Below are positions 35,185 through 47,300 of a stretch of DNA of 64,000 bases, piece after piece (the first letter of the stretch is position 1; each line of letters begins with the position of its first letter). Under the pieces are notes generated by a model. The model did not search any database. It saw only the letters and a program-made list of their open reading frames with translations, and had not been told where the DNA came from. The translations under genes were made by a program, and so were the position numbers. The stretch is from Forficula auricularia (lineage: Eukaryota > Arthropoda > Insecta > Dermaptera > Forficulidae), in NCBI GenBank assembly GCA_024734495.1, contig JALMQS010000729.1, positions 1,364,001-1,428,000 on the forward strand, given 5' to 3'.

Positions 35185-35665
35185 TGTATAAAATGTAATT
35201 AATGTGTGTCTGTCTGGCTGTGCGTCTTTTATGCGTTCGCGCATCGTTTTTCCGATTGAGTTGAAACTTTGTGCAGTTTTTTGTTGGCACTTGCGGGAAG
35301 GTTTCTTACAGAAGAGTACCATATTTAAAAGAAGATGTAATTAATTGCTAATGAGCCCAAAATTAAGAGGGAATTGCCTAACTTTGCCGCAGCTTATTCA
35401 CTTTTATTTCACAACCGGTTACCTACCCTGCAGGAGATTCACAAAATTAGAACAACCAATTAAAAATTCCTAGTAATTTTTTTTTTTTTTATTTTATATA
35501 TGGAAAGATTTTCATTTTTTGAGCCCCCCCTCCCCCCTCCTTCTCCCTATTATATGTACGTTGATGATACTATGTCAGAAACCTTCCCGGCAAGTTTCAA
35601 CTCAATCGAATGAACGATGCGCATAAAAGATGAACACACATACATAAACACAGAAACGAATTAAT
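35185..35665. repeat. Palindromic-ended repeat
   Basis: CGATTGAGTTGAAACTTTG near 35253 is mirrored by GTTTCAACTCAATCGAATGA near 35595, and GTGTGTCTG-type ends flank both. Internal C-rich and T-rich runs. Type not identified. Confidence 0.5.
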
Positions 35666-35671
35666 TTTATA

Positions 35672-36427
35672 TATATAAAAATTTTTTAAGAAAAAATAAA
35701 AAAAGCTCTGACTTCAAAAAATTAAATGCAACAAATAAAATACACTAAAAGGTATAAAATAATTATTATCTTATTTAGCCACAACCAAACGACGAAATAT
35801 TAACACGAAATTACTTTTTTTAAAGTCGGTGCCAAACAAACTATACCTATAAGCGAGCGTACCCGCCAAACGTACTAAGTAAGATCCGTCGAGTGCGATT
35901 CATAAAAGGTATATGTTTGGCACCAACTTCAAAAAGTAATTTCGTGTTAATATTTCGTCGTTTAGTTTGTAACTAAATAAGATAATAATGATTTTATACC
36001 TTTTAGTGTATTTTATTTGTTGCATTTAATTTTTTGAAGTCGGTTTATTTTTTTCTTAAAAATTTTTATTTTTCTCTTTTTAGTGATGTTATTAATAGTG
36101 ATTATATCATCAGAACTTGACCAAATTAATATGACACCATCCCTAAGACACCCCCTTTCGGATAAAAAAAGAACCATCGAAATCGGTTCATAAACAAAGA
36201 GGTGTAGGTCTAAAACAAACCTATTAAAAAAGGTCTAATACCCTATGAAAAAAAATCGAAAAAAATGGGACCAATCGGAAGCTAGACTGGACCCAATGCA
36301 AAAAAATTTTCAAAATCGGTTGACAATTGGCGGAGATATGAGGTAACATAGGCACAAAAAAAAAAAAAAAAAAAAAAAAAATTCAATCGAATAGAGAACC
36401 TCCTCCTTTTTTGAAGTCGGTTAAAAA
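35672..36427 (+). repeat. Foldback family F, copy 6
   Basis: Arms at about 35700-35835 and 35918-36045, centre AAGCGAGCGTACCCGCCAAA, right part ending GAAGTCGGTTAAAA. One of the most complete copies. Confidence 0.85.
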
Positions 36428-36759
36428 TATTAATAATGAAATAGTGGGCAGGTTTATGGTAAATTTATGTTGATGACCATATCTATTTATTTCTATTAAT
36501 GAAACAAAATATTTTGATTTCAAATATGACCTTATGAAAATGACTCATTATGTGAAATTCATATAGATCCAAAAGAGGGAGGGGGGGGGCGGTTCAAAAA
36601 TTATTTAAAATAATAAAATTTTTCAAATAAAAATCGAAGAGAGCTCTGATATTATTAACATTTGAAGATTCTTTTTTTTTTTTTAAGGGAGAAGGTTTTT
36701 CCCCCTCTCCTGGCTTTTGGTCAGAACCATTTAGCCAATCACATTCTTTGTATTATTTT

Positions 36760-37060
36760 ATAATTTTAAATATTTACACTAGCCCTTAGTACAAATCTCT
36801 GAAGAGCCATCACAACTTTTTCACTGCACTCACACAAGGACAAAAGATAATCACTATTTATTGGGAATTTTACACTTTCGTTGATTTCACAGTATAGCAA
36901 TTGTGTCCACTTTTTGTTTAGCTCACATTCAAGCAGCACATGATTGAGCCCCTCACTGGTAAGTTCACACCTACACAATGGGGACTCCACCACTCCAATT
37001 CGATGCAGATGTAACTTCAGTGATGAGTGTCCAGTCCTCATTCTTGAATTTGAAGATTCT
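36760..37060 (-). pseudogene. LINE C-terminal fragment (RNase H / Cys-His tail)
   Basis: The minus-strand frame begins MRTGHSSLKLHLHRIGVVES, then PLCRCELTSEGLNHVLLECE. This T-G-H...H-L-x-R-x-G...C-x-C...H-x-L-x-E-C pattern is the C-terminal tail of Jockey/I-type LINE polyproteins. Nothing of the reverse transcriptase is nearby, so only a fragment was inserted or kept. It lies between genes 1 and 2. Confidence 0.7.
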
Positions 37061-37439
37061 CATTTTTAAGAAAATATTGTAAATTGTTAATGGTCCAAAA
37101 TTCAGAGTGGAGGGGATTCTTTCATAATAAATGATTATAAATTATTTAATTAAATATTAAATTTAAGAGAGGGTCAGGTGAATATTAAGGTCATGTGGAT
37201 GGCCACATCAGCTTATTTTGAATCAATGACAAAAATATCTCAAAACTGCTATCTCAAGAATGCTGAAAACAGTGATATAATATTATGTTAAGAACCACCA
37301 TAAAAATCTCAAATATAGAATTAATTTCCAGGATTTCTTAAATTTTTGTCGACATGTTATATTACATTGACTAATCCTTATATACAATACTAGAGAAATT
37401 TGGTAAAATATATTTTATAGTAATCTTTAGATGAAAAAA

Positions 37440-37905
37440 ATAAATAAATAAACTGACACGTTCTGATGAAGCCATCCACTTGACTTTACCATACACCCTC
37501 TTGTCCCTCTCTTATATTTAATATTTTATAAAATTATTTATAATCATGTAGTTTTTAGTTTGAAAATATTTTAATTTTAATTTCTAACCCTTAATTTTGG
37601 GTCGATATGCACCAAAACGACATGTGATGTTTGGTTTTGATATTCATACTAGTTTTTGAGCAAGCTCGTCCACAAGATTTGGTAATCCACGTACTAACAG
37701 ACTAACAGACATTTTGACAAAACAGTTATTATCTCGAAAACTATAATTTTTTCGATGATCACTTATTAGGGCTTTTTTGTAGACCAAAATCCCAAGGTTT
37801 TGGCCAATTTTTTTAATCAAAATAGTTTCAGCCGTTTTTGAGAAATTTCGACAAAAAGAAGCAAAAATCAACTTTTGTCATGCACGACTACCCTCGTATG
37901 GTAAG
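37440..37905 (-). repeat. Repeat family A, copy 4
   Basis: Reverse-oriented copy from ACACGTTCTGATGAAGCC to CCCTCGTATGGTAAG, lacking the central blocks. It lies about 260 bp upstream of gene 2. Confidence 0.75.
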
Positions 37906-38166
37906 TAAAAATGGAGACCTTTAATATATACTTTCAAATGGAAACGATTAGTTTGTTATTTATTGTTGAATAATAAATTTAACAATCTTCAAGGTGAATA
38001 TTTTCACTTTTCTAAATCCATTATTCAGCTTATCTATAATATTATACTATGAACAAAAACTACAGATAAAATAGAACGCTTTTAAACTTCTATTAGTATT
38101 AGTGCGACGATTATGACATACGTAGTTAATAATATAATATTTTAATTTAGTTTGAAGTGAGGAGTC

Positions 38167-38398
38167 ATGCATTTCAATATATTGTTTATATTATGTTCAT
38201 TTCTTATCCTGTTTCACCAAACATTTTCTGTTCAGTTGGAAGGGGCCCCTTTTCTATCTCTAATTCTTAAAAAATCAATTCATCAATTTAATTTTTTAGA
38301 AGATAATGAATTGATATCGCATTTACATCCAAAATGTCTGGATGACATTAATTTTCTTATCAAAGAGGCCGTACTTAAAGAAAGATGGGCTCTAGCTA
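38167..38398 (+). CDS. Gene 2 exon 1: signal peptide and start of NRF domain
   Basis: ATG at 38167 precedes a hydrophobic signal peptide (LFILCSFLILFHQTFS). A Cys in HPKCLDDINFL and the ending ERWALA match gene 1 exon 1. The donor GTAAGT at 38399 is phase 1, so the open frame continuing past it to about 38499 is intron. Confidence 0.88.
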
Positions 38399-41300
38399 GT
38401 AAGTACAATAAATATATTTCAAACATTTATGTTGATTTAAATTTTTTTGCATTTTATCAAAGGTTGGGTATGCGCGACGAGCTGCAGCCCGCAGGCTGAC
38501 CGCTATATTCAATTCACTGAAAAAATTCATTTTACTTGTTTATGTTTAGCAATGTCATGTTCAAGCATGTTTTTCTCTCTTTGAGCGTCTGTCTTTCGCA
38601 AGTTACAATAGCTATGACTCCAAGTCTCTGTATTTAAATAGAGGTTAAATTTTGGACTCTCTCTTATGACAAAAGTTAAATTTCAAATAAAACGATTTGC
38701 TGTAGAAATTCACTTGACCTGTTGAAGCTAATGAGCTGAAATTCGAAACCATTTATGATATTAAAAATACCATTGACCTCAACAGTCAGGTTTTTAATTC
38801 TCTGGCAGTAGAGGCGGATTTAACGGTGGGTGGATTACTATGCCAGCCGGTGCCTATGAACTCAAAGTGGCCTTCAGAATTTCAAGTATATTTTGAATTA
38901 AGCTTAAAATGTAGCCAATATATATGTACATTATGATGAATTTTTCGAGGGTGTGAGCTAACTGCCTGGAAAGCAAGTTGATTCTCAGGTTCGACTCCTG
39001 GGGGGATGAATCCCCTCTGATATCGCAATTTAATAATATTTCTATTAAAATCTTAGATTCTGTCCTAAAAATTAAATTCTTTCTAGTTTAAAATTGATTT
39101 GTTAATCTGAACCCGAGCTCATTTTTGAAAAACATTCCAACTCTTTTCAAAAATAAGATGCTCAAATCTTTACTTTTATATTAAAATAGCAGGACTTGTA
39201 TGAAAAACTTTTTTCATTTTAAGCTAAATTTTTTAATTTCCGTTATATATTAATGGAGTGAAAGATTTCTATGCTTACATCAAATATTGCGATTCAGAGG
39301 GAGTTTTTTGTCTCGAGGGTGTGAGCTAACTGCCCGGAAAGCAAGTTGGTTCTCAGGTTCGACTCCTGGGGGGATGAATCCCCTCTGATATCGCAATTTA
39401 ATAATATTTCTATTAAAATCTTAGATTCTGTCCTAAAAATTAAATTCTTTCTAGTTTTAAATAGTGTTGGTAAATTTATCAAATAAATAATATACAGCCC
39501 TTTTAATATACGTCCCAGTTACATGTATTGATTTTTTGCTAAATCAAAAAATTGGATTAAAATTTTAAACGATTGTATATTTTAGGGATGGTCAAATTTC
39601 ATATGTAGTCCAAAATGAAAAATATTTTTTATCAGCCAAATGTTATTCCCGTTGACGTGTAGACTGTAGAAATATTTTTGACTGGAAAAAGCTTTATTTA
39701 TTTATTTTTTTACATTTATTTCCTTTTATGATTGAACCAGTTTATTATAAAACAAAACGAATTTACATTCATCTGATCGGGTATTTGAACCCATAAGAAA
39801 TAACAGATAAAATATTTTTCTAATTAAAAATACTGATGATGAAAATCAAACCTACAAATAAATAATCGCTAGCATATTTTATCAACAGACAAGAGAAATA
39901 ATATATATATATATATCAATTTATTGGTAATTTTACAGTGAAAATAAAGTTTTTTCTATAGGTATTATTTAAAAATTAAGCGCAGAAAAAAATAGATGTT
40001 ATTGCTAAGTAAATAGAGCGAATGTTCAACACTGAGAGACAGACAAATTTTTACATGGTATTAATATATATATCGTTATTTAATTTAATTTTGCCAGAGC
40101 ATACCTACTGGTGTGGCAAATTCATCTTGAGAAAATATTTCCGCGGGACGATTCACCATATTTTTTTCCTGGTAATTTTTAATTTACTTTACAGGGCATG
40201 GTCAAGTATTATAATCGTGTATGAAAAAAAGTGTTATTTTGAATAGTTTTTTTTTCGAAATATCTAAAAACGATTCAAACTATTTTGATAAAAAAAAAAT
40301 TGAGCAAAACCATGGCGTTTCGGTCTATAACAGCCAAGTCAAACTCATATGATATTAGGGGCTACATGATCTATTTTGTAAAAAGTTGGGGGCCGCATGT
40401 TTTCAGTGTTCAAAAAATTAATAAAATACGATTTTTAGAATGAATATATTATGTATTATGTATTTATTAGACTCAATGTCAAGCTCAATACATTAAATTT
40501 TACATACCTACATAGTCGTTTTATATTTTATTTCATGTGATTTTCTTAAACTAAAAATATTTTACATTTTATTGTACATTTACAATGAACAAGAAGTGAA
40601 AATGTCCGACATCAATTTTTTAATTATGGTACATTGACCACATTTTCATTGCGCCTGCGCGGGACATTAGAACACTTTCGGAACATCTTCTGCGAACGAA
40701 ATTATTAACTTGTTGCTTAATTAATTTGTATTGATGTTTATAAATTTGTTATAGTTGAATAATTGTATTGATGTTTGGTTGACCTAGCCACCGAGAACTT
40801 GTGCCTCTATACAGGTCGAGGAATAAAGATTTATTATCTACATATATATATATAAAATTAAGGTTTCGTCTGTACATTGTTCCAAATCACGCCAAATTTT
40901 GGTTGCACACGTTTCAAGCAAAGTTATGAACGAAAACACCTTCAACAAAATTCCTGTCTGTCTGTATGTCTGTATGTCTGTTTCAGTGGTTTCCGAAATG
41001 TTGCTCACGATTCACGTAAAAACAGCTGAAGGGATTATTATGAATTTCATATTTACATCAGATGTCTTCTAACTTACGTTTTTAGCTATATAACGTTTTG
41101 ATATTTTGACCCCAGAAGGGAGTTTGGGGGGGGGGGGCGCACGAATGAAAATTATCAACTAACTCCTAAACTATTAACCCTACGGCAAATTTTATAATAA
41201 ACAAAGTAGGGGGTGTGATTTCTGACATCTTTTGTTTAAAAAAATTTCCCCAAAAAACCACCCAAAAAGGGTGGGGAGGGTGAAAAAATGTAAATTCTTG

Positions 41301-44300
41301 CCCTTGGAGCAAACTCAACCAAATTTTGTATACATAATTTGTGGGTCACTAGAAGGCTAGAAATGCAAAAACTGGGTGCGGGGCTGGAATGGAGGTGGGG
41401 TGAGGAGTGAGGCGGAGTAGGGTGGGGGAGCAGGTGGTGGTGCGGGGTGGGGTCCAGGGGGCTAGGCGGGGGTGTGGTGCGCAGGGATGGAGGGCACGGG
41501 GTGGGGTCCGGGGTGGATGGGGTGCGGGTTGTGGTGTGGCGACGGGGGTTGGGAACGGGTTCATGGTGCGGGGGTGGTGTCGTGAAGGCGGTTAGTGGGT
41601 TAGGGTGCGGAATGGAGTGTTGGGGTGGTGGGTGGGGGAGTTGGGCGGTTTCCGGGGGGGTTTCGAAGGCTGGGGGTCCAGGGGGCGTGCCCCTGGCTAG
41701 CAAGAGGGCCGCCGAAGGCGGGCCTTGCAGCTAGTTTATTTATATTATTATTATACAATACATAATTCATTCATGGACATTTTATATTTCATGTTATTTT
41801 TTAAACTTAAACTATAAATATTTTATATTTTTTATAAAAAATAAAAGTTATAATAAGAAATAAACAAATTCACAGTTTAATATTACTTTTTCGAAGATAT
41901 GTGACATCAACTCATAAAAATTTGATGGTACCTATTTATTGAGCTGATGCGAATTTTCAAAATTGATAATAAATATTGATCGGTGACCTTTCTGAATTAT
42001 TGTTATTTTTCTTTAAAGAAAATAGTTGTTCGCATAAATAAGTGCTTCCGAACATAGCCAGTATACGCGTAACAAACGATAACAATTTAGGAAACAGATC
42101 TACTGATAAATTAAATCGGCGTATTCACATTCTATATCTTCCAGAAATGAAGCAAAATGACAATGATTAAGTCCACGTGCTCGGATATAATTTACAAATT
42201 TGGTGACTATTTTTAAAACATGACCGATATTTAAAATTTTGGAGCAAAGTACTTGCTGGTGAATAATTAGTAACATTAAAAATAATACAATGAAAATGTT
42301 CAAAATTATTATTACCATGCCGTTTGCATGTATCTTTTAATCTTGCAACAACTCCTTTACTAATACCGGTCATGAATTACATAGTTAAATTGACAAACAT
42401 TGAAAATGCAAGTTAATATATTAATCTATTCTACACAATACAAATAAAATTTAGTTTAAAATAATCTATATATATAAATAAAATTAAGATTTTGTCTGTA
42501 CATTGGTCCAAATCACGCCAAATTTTGGTTGCACACGTTTCAAGCAAAGTTATGAACGAAAACACCCTCAACAAAATTCCTGTCTGTATGTCTGTCTGTA
42601 TGTTTCCGTCGTTTCCGAAAAGTTGCTCATGATTCACGTAAAAACGGCTGAAGGGATTATTATGAAATTTCATATTTGTATCAGATGTCTTCTAACTTAC
42701 GTTTTTAGCTATATAACGTTTTGATATTTTGACCCCAGAAGGGGGTTTGGGGAGGCGCAAGAATGAAAATGATCAAATAACTCCTAAACTATTAACTCTA
42801 CGGCAAATTTTATTATGAGCAATGTTGTAGGGGATGTGATTTCTGACAACTTTTGTTTAAAAAAATTCCCCCAAACAACAACCCAAAAAGGGGGAGGGTC
42901 AAAATATGAAAATTCTTGCTCTTTGACCAAACTCAACCAAATTTTATATACATAAATGGGGTAGAGGGCACGGGTCCCGTATGGAAATAAATAGATTTTC
43001 AAAATATGTTTTTATATTAAAAATATAAAAAATTTTTGTGTTAAATTTATATAAAATTTATACTAGAGCGACATAAAAATAGTTTATATTTTAAGAATAT
43101 ATAAAAAACATAAATTTTATATAAATTAAATACAAAAATTTTATATTTTTAATATATTTTCAAAAATATATAAAAAAGATATTTCGAAAATCTATTTATT
43201 TCCATACGGGTGGGATGATGCAGTGAGGAGTGAGGGTTCAGGTGAGGATCCAGAGGCTTAGTGGGTTGGGGTGGGTGGGGTCCGGGGGATGGTGGGGGTG
43301 GTGTGGTGCAGGGTGGAGTTCAGGTGAGAGTCCAGAGGCGTAGTGGGGTGGAGCGGGGGCTGGGGTGCGGGGTGGTAGCGTGGGGCCGGTGGTTGGGCAC
43401 GGGTGCATGGTGAGGGGAGGTGGAAGGTGCTGGCTGGGGTTGGGGGGTGTGGTGTATGAGGGTTTGGTTCGTGGGTTGGGGGTCCAGGGGCCCCTTGGTT
43501 AGCAAGAGGGCCGCCGAAGGCGGGCCTTGCAGCTAGTTAATTGATATTTTTATCAACATTTTTTGAAAAAGTCTCGTCAGGCTGCGGCAACCTATGTATT
43601 ATTAACAGGCCGCGTTTTTGACATTAAATTTTACGAGATAAATTATTTTGTCAAAATGTCTGATTGTCCGTTAGCTAGCATCTTAGTTACTTCACAGACA
43701 GCACACTATGGTCTTATGAACGTTCAACGTCCCGGATGTAACTGACTTTTTTTGAAAACCTTCAACATTGTTTTTAAATTTGGGTTGTTATCGTCCATCT
43801 TTGAAAATAATTAGGCTGGATATCCCGATCTTGGACTTGAGAAAATAATTAGAAGCTAAATTTTTAAAAGTTGCAGCACGAATCGTCGTATATTTTTCGA
43901 CTTCTTCAGGCAATCTACAACAATTACATCACTTTTTTTTTAATGCAATCGAATGCAAGAAGGGGTGCACCAGTAAAGATGCAACCCCTATGGATCTCGA
44001 AAGACCCTTGCATTACCGAAGAGAAGGGAAAGTTGATTAAGTAAGAGAGTGTAGACGTAGGTGTCTATGCACCTGGGTTTTGAAGGTTTGAAGATTATAA
44101 GTGCTGGGAAAGATGGAAGCTGGGAGAGAGTTCCAGTTCCTTGAAGTCATAGGGATATACGTATTGGCGAATGAAGTGGTCCTAATTTGACCGCGAAAGA
44201 GTGTTGGGAGTCGGCAAAATGCGTGCTACGTGCAAAGCATGCTTTGGGGGAACTATTAATTTTATCTCATCAGAGCACCCACCGTGATAGTATCTATAGA

Positions 44301-47300
44301 AAAGGGAAAGGGCAGAGATATTTCTTCGATGAGCTAGCGAGTCGAGGGAGTCGGTGAGGATAGAATCGTCAATTAGCCTGACGGCTCGTTTCTGAATTGC
44401 ATCCAGGGTAGCAAGAGAATATTTAGAGGCTCCTCTCCATAGATGAGAGCCGTATTCGAGACAGGGGCGGATTTGGGCCTTGTAGATGGTGAGAAGATAT
44501 GGGGGCTTGTAGAATCGCTTGGACCTGAATAAGTAGCCAATCTTCCTTGCTGCAGATTTCGCCACAGAGGAGATGTGTTCATTCCAAGACAGGTCAGATG
44601 CAACAGAGACGCCCAACATGGATAGGCTGTCACACATTTTCAGGGTATTCGAATCGAAGTGAATATCAGGGAAATTTTTATTTTTGCTCCTAGAAATTAG
44701 ACAACATTGAGTCTTGTTTGCATTAAAGTTAACTAAATTTTGAGAGCCCCATTTATTCAGTTTGTCTAGGTCGATAGTGTAAATGAAAATATTCACGTGA
44801 CAGAATTTATCCCACTATTGATGACGATGACATGGCTCATCATATTTTTCATTTAGTTTAAAACAATAAAATTTCATATTGATATCAGTAGTTCTTTAAT
44901 AATAATAACTATAAATATACATAATGTATTTCAGATATGACGTATGTTAGAGAACTGATAAATTCGAGAGAAAGTGAATAATTTAAAAATACTCGGGCAA
45001 ATACCTCACACTCTATGATAAAAAATATTTTTTATTTTTTATGAATCCACATAAAATTCAACTTTCTAAATAATCAGACGATTAAAATTTTAATAGTATT
45101 TATATATTTGCCGGAAAATAAATACATATAAATTCTAAATTTCAATTTATTTAGCTTACGATCTACAAACGTATGGATAGAAAGAAATTGTGACGACAGC
45201 AAATAAGGCCCCGTTAGGTCGATGTATGGAACCTTAAAAAAGTATATTAAAGTTTCAAGGGAAATGGCGTTACAAATTGCGAATTCTTCAAAATTTTGTG
45301 GACAAAATAAAATTTTGTAAAAGCTTACCTTTCTTCGAATTTAAATTTCAATAAAGAAATGTTTTTGAAAAATTCAATTTATTATTATTACTTTGCCATA
45401 CAGGGTATGGTCAAGTATTGTAATCGTGCATGAAAAAAATGCTTTTTTTTCGAAATATCTCAAAAACGGCTGAATTTATTTTGATTAAAAAAATTGAGCG
45501 AAACCATGACATTTCGCTCTACAAAAAAGCTTTAATAAGGGAACATCGAAAAAATTACATTTTTCGAGAAAATAACTGTTAGTTAGGCCAACTGCAATAG
45601 TGCTTGAAAAACTTTACAAAATTTAAAATATTGTAACAAAAAGTTAATTCGCCAGTTGTGACTCCGTCTTACAGTCGGTCTACCAGATACAAACTTTTAC
45701 TGTATGTACGATTGATAAGTTAGTTAGTTATAAATAAAGTTAAGTTTGTGTGATCTAAAGCAGAAGGTCTTATTCACAAAAAAAGAGGTGCTGAAATGTT
45801 AACCAATAAATAAGTTGGACCAGATTTGATAAAGCCAAATATTCAGGTTGTAATATGACAAGTTTTATTATTTTATTGAAAAATAATCAGATGTTATTCA
45901 GTCAACAAATATGTACAAGTTAATGTTTAGTTATAATTTGAGTTCGATTAAATAGTTACAAAAAAATAATAAGATTGTTTATGAAATAGATTCTTACATA
46001 TAGATTTGAATCTTTTGTTTTGTTTTTGTTTTGAAAAATAATATTACAAATAATATTTTGTTAACAATTAGTCAATTATAATTAATAATATGAATAATAG
46101 GAATTCAATTAAAATATCAATTATTTTAATTAGTTTGCGTGGGCTTGTATTTGAGTTTATTAATTAACAATCACTAATTATTAGTTTGTTAAAATGTTAT
46201 TAAAATGTTAAAATAAATATTAGATATTCTTAATAATAGTTTTGGTACATAGTTTAGAAAACAAAAGATTTCTTATTTGAAAGAGAGTCAACTAGTATTT
46301 AAATGAATATACAAGCTGTATAGAAATGTTAAGTTAATATGAACGAAAAGGCAAGTTCAATTTAATTTAAAGAGAATGTATTTGTTTGATTCAATGTTCA
46401 TGTATTTTATAAATAAGATTTGTTAGTTAGTAAATGTTAGTTCCATTTAACTCCTGTTGAAATAGTCTGTATTTCACTTAATAGAAATAGCATGTAAGTA
46501 AATGGATTTCGAAACGAGACATTTATGTGTTATGAAAAAAATAAGTCTGAGAACCTTTGAGCAATGGTTTGAGATCCTAGGCGGTCGTACGCTGCTAGCT
46601 GGGAGAAATCTTCTTGGAAAATGAAGGCAATTATTTGTAAAATCACTTGATAAGTTGTAGATTGATTTCTGGCTGGCAGGGTAACGATTAACTCGAGTAA
46701 AATGTATGAAAAGGTTCAGCTTGAATCGTTCCGATGTGGCTTGTTTGCTTGTTAATGAACAACTAACAACTGATTTATTAAATAATTAGAAAGAATAAAA
46801 TATTAATTAAGTATTATTGGGATCATGTGACCGATGTCAGAGAGATAGCAATTAGAGTTAGACTTCGCTTCACCAAGAGTAAGTCCACCATTAACTTAGG
46901 ACCGCCGTGGCGTGTCCAACTGTTTTGTCAAAATGTCTGTTAGTTTGTCTGTTATTCTGTCAGTCTGTGCGTTACCAAATTTTTGCGGACGAGCTAGCTC
47001 AAAAACTATTGTGAATATCGAAACCAAATTTCACACGTATTTTTGGTCCATTGAGATTAAGAGCTGATTAGATTTTGGTGCATATCGACCCAAAATTAAG
47101 GGGGGGGGGGTGGAGGGTGGTGTAAAATTTAAAAATCTAGGCCATTTGAGCAAACTCAACAAATTTTGTATACATAATCAGTGGACCCCCAGAAATCTAA
47201 AAATGCAAAAACTAACGCCCATAATGGGGGGGGGGGGGTCAACAAATGAAAATCTTGGACATTTACCAAACTTAATCAAATTTTGTATACATAATCATTG

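Noticed and set aside
38399..38499. Extension of gene 2 exon 1 to the stop at 38497
   Set aside because: A strong GTAAGT donor follows RWALA and the spliced join to exon 2 restores the family motif.
41236..41734. 155-residue Pro-rich frame (minus) and Gly-rich frames (plus)
   Set aside because: They come from the G-rich interior of a Helitron; composition alone keeps stops rare.
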